Source: Daphnia pulex (lineage: Eukaryota > Arthropoda > Branchiopoda > Diplostraca > Daphniidae). From it: DNA of 64,000 nt. The DNA is taken from the NCBI RefSeq assembly GCF_021134715.1, contig NC_060019.1:10244001-10308000 (forward strand), read 5' to 3'. A program made the translations under genes and the position numbers. Below, in pieces: positions 49,560 through 61,500 of this stretch. The notes beneath the pieces are model-generated. The model did no database searches. It was given only the letters and a program-made list of their open reading frames with translations, and was not told the DNA's origin. Numbering within the stretch: the first letter of the stretch is position 1; every line of letters begins with the position of its first letter.

Positions 49560-52500
49560 ATGGCCGACAAGGAGAGCGGTTCCGAGCAGGATGATGTTTC
49601 CTTCCTGAGAACGGTATGTGTTATTAACCCCGTTCCTTAATTCTTTAACCCTCACCGGCACCGTGTGTGTGTGTGACGTCTGTCATGAATGTTTTCCGCT
49701 GGTCGAGCAGCTGCCAATCAGCTGGTGAGGTAAAAAAGATGTCCGGCACAAAAAGAGTTGGTAATCAGAATACAAAACGGGATCGTGTGTGGGGTGTGTA
49801 TTCGATCGGAATCTAAAGACATTGGCTTCCATCACTTGCTTTTTTGTTCTTGTTGAAAGTTTTGGCTCGTTGGAGGTGAATGTCTGCATGGCTCGGGCAC
49901 GGCCCGCTCACTGACGAACGAAACAAGCACGGGCTCACGCTAAAAATAAAAAAGTTTCGGCAGCCCTTCGAAAGTCAATCCTCCCCTACCACTCGTTGCC
50001 GCTTGTTTCTCTCTATCTCTTCTCTTTCACGGCCAGAATAGATATTCGCAACTGCCTGTGTTTAGTGCCAGTACATCAGGAACGAGTGATTTTTATGAAC
50101 AGACACAACAAGGGCCTTCACTCTCTCGGCCTCGCTCCAAACTGTGCAATCCAGATTTGCTTTCATTTTCAATTCGTGATTGCCGCAGCAAATTTCTACT
50201 TTGCTTATTTTGGCTTGTTGGCAACGTGGTCGTGGTTACGTCAACAAGTGATTCACGATTCGTTTCCCATCGTTGTCGCCTTTGTAGACTATGTGGTAGT
50301 ACCTCTAATATTATTTCGACCCATAAACAACAGTAATTATGTTCACAGTTGTTTTGACTTGGGTGGAATTTAAGCTGATATTTAATGTTTATATAATTAT
50401 TTTTTTTTTTCGGATTATTCAATGATAGGAAGATAATGTGTGCCTGTCGTGCACTGCAACCGGCGAGAGGGTCTGTCTCGCCGCCGAAGGATTTGGAAAT
50501 CGGCATTGCTTTCTGGAAAACATCGCCGATAAGGTGACTTGACCATTTTATTTTCTTCTTGATACTTTCTCTCTGTCTGTGTATCGATGGGTCTGGCTTT
50601 ATGTCTTTCGTTTAATATTCGAAAGAATCCGGATAAGCTGACATCGGAGCGCACTAAGCCTAGCTCCGTTATCGGCAATCTGCTGTGTCATTAGTCTTCA
50701 CAGTTGACCCTTAGGTTAAGTGCCGAGTTAATGAGTTTGACATTCCATTTGAAAGTTAATCTACTTAACAATGTATGACCTCTTTTTCTGCTTCGACCTA
50801 CAGAATGCCCCACCGGATTTATCACAATGCGTCTTCGTCATCGAACAGGCTCTTTCCGTTCGGGCTTTACAAGAACTTGTCACAGCAGCTTCGTCCGAAT
50901 CGGTGAGTGTGTATACTTTTATCATACCAGTTTTTAGTTGACTCATTCGCCTTCAGTCATTTTTCAGCAATCATTTAGTAAAACGCCAAAGTTCAATTTT
51001 GTATTGTTCTGTACAAACGTCAGTAGATGGCTCTTGCTTCCATCAATTCAAATATTTCGCGCGAGCGCGCATGAAGAAATTTTTTAAACGGTGTTCGCCC
51101 ACCGATTATTAGCATTAAACTGCTTTAAATAGTTATGGCAATTAGTGACAAAAATATTAGGAGCGATTTCTTCCAAGTGTAAAGAAAAAATTCATTATTA
51201 TGTTACAGGGCGGAGGATCCATTGTAAGTAATAACATGGCCCGAGCGAGGCATTTTTCGGTCATATACACGTTTTAAATTTTTAATTACGTATTTATTCT
51301 GCTCAAACGCATCAGAATACTTACCCTCACTTTTTCTTCGTCAATTATCATAGCTTCTTGTGCTAAAGTTTTCCAAAGGCATGTTCTAGTTTGTCAATCA
51401 AGGCACACAATTATTGTGATAACGCAAATGTCTGATCAGGAACTGATAAAAAGAAGCATGTTAACATGGAGCACTTTCAAACAGTCGTGCAATTTTATTT
51501 CACTTCAAGTCTTTTGTTCTTTTACGGGGGTTTCCGGTTTGCCTTGTCTACTACTATAAATGAAATTCTTTGTCAGTTCGCGCTGAAAATAAAAGGTAGG
51601 GAGAGAAAATTCAGTAGCAGACAAACCCCAGTAAAAGAAAGGTGAAAAGAGCGCCAATCAGTGATATAATTGCACCCATGACTGTTATCAACACCAACAC
51701 CAGCACTTTGTTTGTTAAATCAAGCCACGTACTTTTTCTAATCATCTTGGTTCATTCTTCATAATTGTCATCAAACGTTTCTTTTCCATTTTATATGCCT
51801 TTTTTCATGCATCGTGATCATCACAAATATGATTGTGATCACGTGTCATTTACAGTAAATTATCTGTTGGTTTCACAGGGAACAGGCACAGGCTCTGGCC
51901 ACAGGACTTTACTTTATGGCAATGCAGTCTTGTTGAGGCATCTCAACAGTAACATGGTAAACAAATATATTGCATTATTATTACCAAGAATTAATGGTTT
52001 GCTGTTTGCTATTGTATATTTAACCCATCAATATTTTCGTATCAAGTATTTGGCCTGTCTTTCTACCAGCTCTTCGAATGACAAATTAGCTTTTGATGTT
52101 GGTTTGCAAGAGCAATCACAAGGTAAGCAAGTTTAGCGATTTATCATTTACATTATATCTGAAATGTCTTGATTTGTTAATCTGCCTTGATAGGCGAGGC
52201 TTGTTGGTGGACACTTCACCCAGCTTCAAAACAGCGTTCGGAAGGTGAAAAGGTTCGAGTCGGTGACGATTTGATTCTAGTTTCAGTCGCTACTGAGCGT
52301 TACCTGGTAACTATTCATCAGCAAAAACATGTTGCCCTTCAGTGTTTCAACTTCTGCTCTCATTTATCTCAGCACACCACGAAAGAAAAAGATGTATCGA
52401 TTGTCAACGCTTCTTTCCATGTTACCCACTGGTCGGTGGCTCCTTTTGGAACGGGATTAAGTCGCGTCAAAAACGTTGGTATGACTTTAAATTACATGCC

Positions 52501-55500
52501 TACTTTCAAATTTCAACTATCCCGAATAAAAACGACGTTCTTTTTCCCTGAAAGGATTTCTGTTCGGTGGCGAAGTTTTACGCTTTTTCCATGGAGGCGA
52601 CGAGTGTCTTACGATTCCGTCGTCATGGTCAGAGCAACCTGGACAAAAGTCAGTATACATTTTCATAAAATTTCCAAAGGATCTGAGTCGACGATTTTTG
52701 GTTTTAGTATCGTGGTCTACGAAGGAGGTGATGTTGTTTTACAAGCTCGCTCTTTGTGGCGGTTGGAATTGGCCCGTACCAAATGGGCTGGTGGATTTAT
52801 CAATTGGCTTCATCCCATGCGCATCCGACATATCACCACTGGCCGCTACCTTTGCTACAATGAAAATAAAGATCTCTGTCTCCTTCCTAGGTTAGTATAT
52901 TTTAAAAATATAATCAATCTCTGTACTAAAAATTGATTCCCTGAAAAAATTCAGGAATGAGGCCAACTTGGCGGTCAGCGCATTCTACTTGCGCAAAGAA
53001 AAGGATGACGAGAAGAAAATATTAGAAGACAAAGATTTAGAAGTTTTGGGCTCTCCTATTATCAAATACGGTGACAGCACCGTTATTGTTCAACACGTTG
53101 AAACTGGTCTCTGGCTTTCATACAAGGTATCACCAATCTTTCATTAGAATCTGTTAGCCATAACCTGTTCATTATTTTAACGTGTTTCACACTTGATAAA
53201 ATAGGCCTTCGAGACAAAGAAGAAAGGTGTCGGAAAGGTAGAGGAGAAACAAGCCGTTTTGCATGAGGAAGGAAAAATGGACGACGGACTTGAGTTCAGT
53301 CGAAGCCAAGAGGAGGAGTCTCGTACAGCTCGTGTTATCAGGAAATGCAGTTCCCTTTTCAACAGATTTATCACGTATTTAACTCATTTTATTTTAAAAA
53401 TATGTCATCATATTTAAACTGTTTTTATTTTAGAGGATTGGATTCTCTAGCAAACGATCATCAACACATGACGTTTTTTGAAAATGTTAATCTGTCCGAA
53501 ATGGTAAAATGTCTTGAAGATTTGATCGACTATTTCGCTCAACCAGAAGAGAATATAGGTATCGTTTAATCGAAAGTTAATTATTTTGCTTTGTTACTGA
53601 TGTTCTTTTTATTATTTAGAGCACGAAGAAAAGCAATTAAAGTTGCGAGCCCTACGCAACCGTCAAGATTTATTTCAAGAAGAAGGCATCCTCAATCTTA
53701 TTTTGGATGCAATTGATAAACTTACAACAATTACTGGCCAAGGGTATATGGCAGCACTAGCTGGAGAAGCTGCCGGCCAGAACTTGGAAACCATTTCGGC
53801 CTATCTCTATCAGCTACTAGGTATTTAATCAATTACACAAATCAACTGGTAACCTCGGTGTATTCACATTCTATGGCTTTCTCAAATTCAGCCGCCATTA
53901 TTAGAGGAAACCACACGAATTGCGCTCAATTCGCCCAATCACATCGATTGAACTGGCTATTTAGCCGACTCGGCTCCCAAGCTTCCGGAGAAGGTACAGG
54001 CATGTTGGACGTACTCCACTGCATTCTTATTGACTCCCCAGAAGCCTTGAACATGATGAGGGTATGATTTCGTGAGATTTCCTTTTATTCACTCATTTAA
54101 AAATCACAATTTTACCCCATAGGAAGAGCACATCAAAGTAATTATATCTCTTCTTGAGAAACACGGAAGAGATCCCAAAGTCTTGGATGTTTTGTGCTCC
54201 TTGTGTGTCGGTAACGGAGTTGCTGTCCGCAGCTCGCAAAACAATATCGCCGATTATCTTTTGCCCGGCAGAAACCTGTTACTTCAGACACAGTTGGTTG
54301 ATCATGTGTCTAGCATCCGACCCAACATTTATGTTGGCAAAGTCGCCAATTCAGCGGTTTTTCTCAAGTGGTACTTTGAGCTCACTGTGGATCATGTCGA
54401 GGTAACGACACATCTCATGCCCCACTTGCGCGTTGGATGGGCCAAATTACCTGGGTAAGACTTCAATGTTTAAAAATGATAATTTCAATAACAATTTCCT
54501 TTTTACCTATAGTTACGTGGCTTATCCCGGAGGAGGAGAAAAATGGGGCGGTAATGGCGTAGGTGATGATTTGTATTCTTACGGTTTTGACGGAGCCCAG
54601 TTGTGGACAGGTATAAATATTTCAATAAGATGCAGGAATTGAAATAGTTCTCTAAACTGTTTCACTCCATGTAACAGGCGGTCGAAGCACCGTTGTTCAT
54701 GCCGGAATGACCGAGCCTTACATCCGGAAAGGAGATGTAATCGGTTGTGCTCTAGATCTTTCGGTCCCCATTATGAATTTCTATCTTAACGGAGTCAAAG
54801 TCAAGGGAAACTTTAAAAATATGAACTTGGACGGTATGTTTTTCCCAGTGGTCAGCTGTTCTGCACGAGTCAGGTAAAAACGAGAGAAATATCCTCTCAC
54901 TTTAGCAACGAATATTTCAATACAAAATGTTTTCTCTGTTAGTTGCCGATTCTTGTTTGGAGGTGAACATGGTCGTTTAAGGTTCCCGTCACCGTACGGA
55001 TTCTCTCCGCTGTACGAGTGTCTTCTACCGACCCAGACTTTAGCTCTCGATCCTTGTTTCCACTTTGGGGACTTGACCAAAAGTACATTGGCAGGCCCTC
55101 TTGAAGTGCTGAATGACACTGCTTTCGTGCCGCAACCTGTGGATACGTCGATGGTAAGCTGCGCTTGAAATGACCAACTTGGATTATTGTTTAAAATTTA
55201 CGAAATCTAGATTGCTCTACCTACTTACATCGAAACTATTCGCGATCGTCTGGCGGAAAATATTCACGAAATATGGGCCATGAACAAAATCGAAGAGGGA
55301 TGGGTGTTTGGTGAAAGACGAGATGATTTACACAAAATCCATCCTTGTTTGACTCCGTTTGAACGATTGCCGCCAGCTGAGAAACGTTATGACACTCAAC
55401 TGGCTTTGCAAACACTCAAGTCGATAATAATAATTTTTTTTAAATTAATTGTTTGCTTTACTAACTGATTTTCATGGATTATTAGGACAATTCTTGCCTT

Positions 55501-58500
55501 GGGCTATCACATCACTATGGACAAGCCTCCATCGCGCATCAAAACAGTGCGATTGCCCAATGATCCTTTTGCCCAGTCGAACGGGTATAAACCCGCCCCA
55601 TTGGATTTGGCCAATATTACTCTTAGTGGCAAATTAGAGGAATTGATTGATCATTTGGCAGAAAACACCCACAACGTCTGGGCCAAAGAACGTATTACAC
55701 AAGGATGGACTTATGGCCTCAACGAAGTATACTAAAAACACAAATGAAATTATTATTATCAATTAATTTCATCAACATTTGTCATTTTAAGGATCCCGAC
55801 AACAAGCGTAGTCCTCACTTGGTCCCTTATTCTAATGTTGACGACATCATTAAAAAAGCCAACAGGTAGTACTCTACAATTTGCCACAGCATATGTATGT
55901 TATCCACTAAAACTCTTTGCTTTTTAGAGATACTGCCAGCGAAACTGTTCGTACTTTGCTCGTTTACGGTTACGTTTTGGAGCCACCCACAGGGGAGGCA
56001 CATGAAACTGGTTGGATTCAAGTCTGTTTTTAATCATTACAAACTATTTTATAAAAGCTGTTGTTTTTCAGCTCTAGTCGGTGGTACGGTGGGCTCAAAA
56101 AATCCAGAATACCGAACATATCGAGCGGAGAAAACATATGCCGTGTCCTCTGGAAAATGGTAAAAATTTCTTGGGAGGAATTTCGTCAGAAATGATTGCT
56201 AAAAGTTTTCCATATTATTTTGTTGCAGGTATTTCGAGTTTGAAGTTCTTACATCTGGCCCTATGCGAGTGGGTTGGGCTAGAGCTGATGCCAAAGCTGG
56301 TTATCAATTAGGCCAAGACGACTGCAGCTGGGCTTTCGATGGATGGAGGGTACGTGCTTTACATGTAGTCTAAGATTAGATCGTAGGTGCGGTAATCAGT
56401 ACTGCTCATTCTTTCAGGAAGCGCATCGTGAGGCATCATGTTTATTTTTAATTAAGCTTTTATCTTTTTTTTTTCCTGACGTCCATCACATATTTTAATT
56501 TAAGCAAGCAGATGAGTGAGAATCCACTGCCAATTCCTTAATTCTTTTCTATGTTAGATTCGTACGGTTATTCTTTTATCACCATAGCTGTCATAGCATG
56601 CCTTCAAATACGCGTTTATAGTTTTGCTGAAAAAAACGCTGTTAATTATTTTGTAATTTGATTATTCGATGACATGGTCTAAAATACTTGAATCGACCGT
56701 CACTGAGAATTCCTTCACCAAATCTTTTTGCTTATGATCACTATGTACTCCGAATGTGTCTGTAGGGCCTTAAATGGCACCATGGCTCAGGGGACGTGTG
56801 CGGAAGAAAAGTTCAAATCGGGGACGTGATCGGTTGCATGATCAACTTGCACGATAGAATGATGTGTAAGTACCTATTAGTCACATTTATATTCGCTTCA
56901 TAGCTGCACGGGCATGAGCATGTGCAATGTGTTCTATACCTTTATTAGCCGAACCACGGCATTTTGTAGTGTATCTTATTGTTTTATTTGAAACTGATAA
57001 CAATGTATAAAGTCTTCAAATGACGTAGAAGGCCAGATCCGAATGCTTTGAGTGAGTGTGTATGACGTTTTGTGTGCAGGAGGAGAAATTTTTCGTGGGA
57101 TCTGGTGAATCTTTCGGCAAACACTGGTCGGCTGGAGATTGTGTTGGCGCCTTCCTCGATTTAGTCGATCGCACCATCAGTAAGTATCGGAATAAAACTA
57201 ATCCCGTAAAATTCTAATAAGAGTCTTTGTTGGTACACGGGACAAGATGTTGAGTGACAAGTAAGTTTAACTTGATCGTTGAACAAATTTAAACTATCCA
57301 GCTTATGGAGGTATGTCGCGTGTGTAAAGCCCAACGATCGAGCTTTTCTAACGTGGTGAATTGTGTGCCGATAGTTTTTTACCGAAGTTTCGAACAAAAA
57401 AATTGATTTAGAATCCTTATCATTTGGATGTTTCTTTAAAGCACGAACCGATTCCCTATCGAATAGTTTATTCATTTTAATGAAAAGAATCATTCACGCA
57501 GGTTTCTCTCTAAATGGCGAATTGCTTATGGATTCTATGGGAAGTGAAACCGCATTTACAGATATTCAAGGCGAAGAATTCATTCCGGCTTTCACATTGG
57601 GAGTTGGACAAAGAGCAAGACTTGTTTTTGGACAAGATGTTAATGCGCTTAAATATTTCACCTCTTGCGGTCTTCAAGAAGGATACGAACCATTCTGCGT
57701 GTATGTTAACCCATTATATCGTTTTTGTAGGGATTTTTTGACTAGTGCTTTTCTCCATACAGAAATATGAGTCGACAAATGACTTATTGGTACACACGCG
57801 ATCAACCCATTTTCGAGAATAATGACGATTTCGCGGATTCTCCCATAGAAGTGACGCGTATCCCTGGTGGATCAGATTCTCCACCTTGTATGAAGATTTC
57901 TCACAAGGAATTTGAAACAATGGAGAAGGCCAATTGGGAATTTCTCCGATTGTCCTTGCCAGTTACCTTTCACGATGCCTTCATATCGTAATCGCCCTGT
58001 TGTCATGTCATTGCGTAATGGCAAATAACATTTTTTTCTCTTTTGAAATGTAGTGAACAGGAGAAAGGTCGACGATGGCAGGAAATCCGTCTACGACAGA
58101 ACCGTCTTCGGGCTGATAACGTGACGCGCAATGCCACGCTGGAGCAAACTATGTTGAAATCAGGATTCACGATGTCGGATATCAATGGTAATATCGGGAG
58201 CAACTATCTTTCTTGGCCACTTAGAAATTAATTTTACTATTTTACAGAACTTCAGTATGGCTTCGACTCTGAAGAACAACGCAGAACCCAGCAAACTGGA
58301 TCTAGACCGCCGGTTCCCGAACGAGCTGGTCGTATGCGCAGCATCGATTATAATACAAACGGTCTTGATATTAATGGTCATGTAAGCGATGCCAGTCCCA
58401 GCAAAGGGATATTGCGTGCCACCAGTGAACTTCCCATTGGTAGACAAACTCGTGAAAACGATCGCAAAGCCCGAACTCCCGACACGAGCGGAGGAGATCC

Positions 58501-61500
58501 CAAGGATAAGAAACGTGGGAAGTCGCCTTTTGCGTAAGATACGATACAAAAATTGTAAAAATATATTTTCAATTCATTTTTCCCTTTCCCCAGATTCTTT
58601 TCACGCCTTCGGGACGCCAGTACCGAACGTCGCAACAAAGCCAAAACTCCCGAGCCAGGATTGGCCAACCGCGATGGAGTACAGAAACCAGAAAGGTCGA
58701 AAAATCTCGCAGCCAAGAACGTCAATAATGTTCGGTTGGCTCCGGTACAAAAATCTCTAAATGAGTAGAATTCCCGCATAGTTCAATATTTTCATTTTTG
58801 TTTTGGCAGAACGATCTGAAAGTGATTCCGCCTGCAATTCCTGATCGGCGACCATCGAGACAAGGATCAAGCCCCATGATACAGCCAAGAGGAATAATGG
58901 GAGGCGAAGATTTCGATCCTTTGGATGTTGAATGCATGCGGCTCATCAATGAATATTTCTATGGTGTTCGAATTTTCCCGGGTCAGGACCCCAGTCACGT
59001 TTACGTCGGTTGGGTCACGACGCAATTCCACTTGCAAGATAAGACTTTCGATCAGTCCAAGGATAGAAAGGTTCTTATTTCCAGAGTGGACGAACAAGAG
59101 CGTATTATAGAAAGGTTCTTTACTATTACCTAGATCGCAATTTGTGTCATAAAATAAAATAAATATCTTGGGTTATTCTTCGCAGTGTGGACCGTCACAG
59201 CTGCTACATGTTGCGAGCCGACGAGCTCTATAACGAAGTAACACAAGACGTAGCCAGCAAAGGAGCGTCTCAAGGAATGTTTATTGGCTGCTTCATTGAC
59301 ACGGCTACGGGATGGATTAGTTTCACCTGTGAAGGAAAAGAAACGAAACACCGTTACAAGGCATGTTATTTCTACATTCGATTCTCCCCAAGCCGCTTAT
59401 ATTTAAAGGTGATTAAATGATTATGTATTTGCAGATGGAAGTGGGAACAAAACTCTTCCCTGCCATTTTTGTTGAGGCCACCAGTAAGGAAGTGTTACAA
59501 TTTGAATTAGGCCGCACTCCCACCACATTACCTCTTTCAGCTGCGGTTCTACAGAATTCTGAGAAACACGTTGTGCCTCAGGTAAGACCGTCAACTAACC
59601 TATTTTTCGTGGGCATGACAATCATAATTTTGTTTGGTTATAGTTCCCACCTCGACTGAAAGTTCAAATTTTGAAACCACATCAGTGGTCACGCGTCCCT
59701 AATCAATCTCTTAAGGTATGTAATTAATAACTCGAAATAGTGAGAATCCTTCTTTAACTGTTTTTCTTTATTACTATTCTAGGCACATGCCCTGAAGCTC
59801 TCTGATCTTCGTGGCTGGAGTATGTTGTGTGAAGATCCTGTTTCTATGCTGGCCGTCCACATACCGGAAGAAGACAGATGCATAGATGTTCTTGAGCTAA
59901 TTGAACACGAGCGACTTTTGAGTTTCCACGCGCACACTTTACAGCTCTATTCAGCTTTGTGCTTTCAGTCTAATTTCAGAGCAGCACACACTCTTTGCTC
60001 ATACGTGGATCAAAAGCAATTGCTGTACGCCATACAGTCCGAGTATCTTTCAGGGCCATTGCGAGCCGGCTTCTCTGATTTACTGATTGCTCTACACATT
60101 GAATCACATGCCAAGACCATGGAAGTGACTCAAAATGAGTACATCATTCCGATGAGTAACGAGCTTAAGGATTTGTACTCGGATCCTGATATGACACACA
60201 GCTTGAGTTCACTGCGTGTTGAATCCATCAGGCCTCAAATGACTACAACTGATATTCAAGAGCACATTGAAACTATCAAGGAATTGAGCACACCCTTTTT
60301 CCCCTTGGAGACAGTAAAAGTATTTGCTATCCATGCTTTAGAACTCGCCGTTAAACTGAATCAAGTTCATAACCGCGATCCAATTGGCGGAAGTAACGAA
60401 ATGCTATTCGTTCCCCTTCTCAAACTTATTGATAAACTGTTGCTCGTTGGAATTATGGAGGACGACGATATTCCGCCTTTGCTGAGTCTGATTGATCCTG
60501 AAACTTGGGATCCGACTTACGATCCCATGGTAATTTATATTTTTTATTGTGTATAGTTCCAATTTAATACGTTCATAAACTTTTTTGGCTGCAGGGGAAA
60601 GATGAGCACCGAAAAGGACTTCTTCAGATGCCCTTAGCAGAGGGTGTCAAACTGCAAATGTGCTGTTTACTGCATCATTTATTGGACAACCAGCTTCGCC
60701 ATCGCGTGGAATCGATTGTCAATTTCAGTCACGATTTTGTCGGCGAGATCCAAGCGGATCAATTGCGTCGTTATATCGAGATCAAACAGTCTGATCTTCC
60801 CTCAGCTATAGCTGCCAAGAAGACGCGCGAGTTCCGTTGCCCGCCAGTCCAACAAATGAATGCCATCTTGGGATTCAAAAATTTGCCGGAAGAAGAAAGA
60901 GAAAACTGTCCATGTAATGAGGAACTAGCGCAGATCCAGACGACTTTCCACGAATCTTTCACGTCCAAGCTCCTTCACAAAATGGCAGAGGAAGAGCTAG
61001 TCGAAGAGGAACCAGTGAAAGAGGAAACTAAACCCGGACTCATGAATCGCATGATGAATGTTGTCACGCTAGCAAAGAAACACGAAGAAGAACAAGTAGC
61101 CGAAGAAAATGTAAAATCCCGTGAACAAATATTTCGCAAAGTGCTCATTAGAACTATTATTTCCTGGGCAGAAGAGTCGGTAAATCGTATTGTTTCTAAT
61201 GCGCAAAATTTTAGTAGCTTCATCCAAAATTTGTTTCTACTTTGCAGGTAATCGAAAGCTACAAATTGGTGCGTGAAATGTTTCGATTGTTACTGCGTCA
61301 GTATGATGGCGTAGGAGAGGCCATGCGAGCTTTGCAGAAAACATACGTCATTAACAGTCGCACCACAAAGGACGTGCAGGAACTCTGGATTGGTTTGAGT
61401 CGTATCCGCGGCCTATTGCCTGTTCAAATGTCGCAAGAAGAAGAGGAATTAATGCGAGAGCTCTTATGGAAGATGGTCAATAACCATTCCTTCTTCCAGC

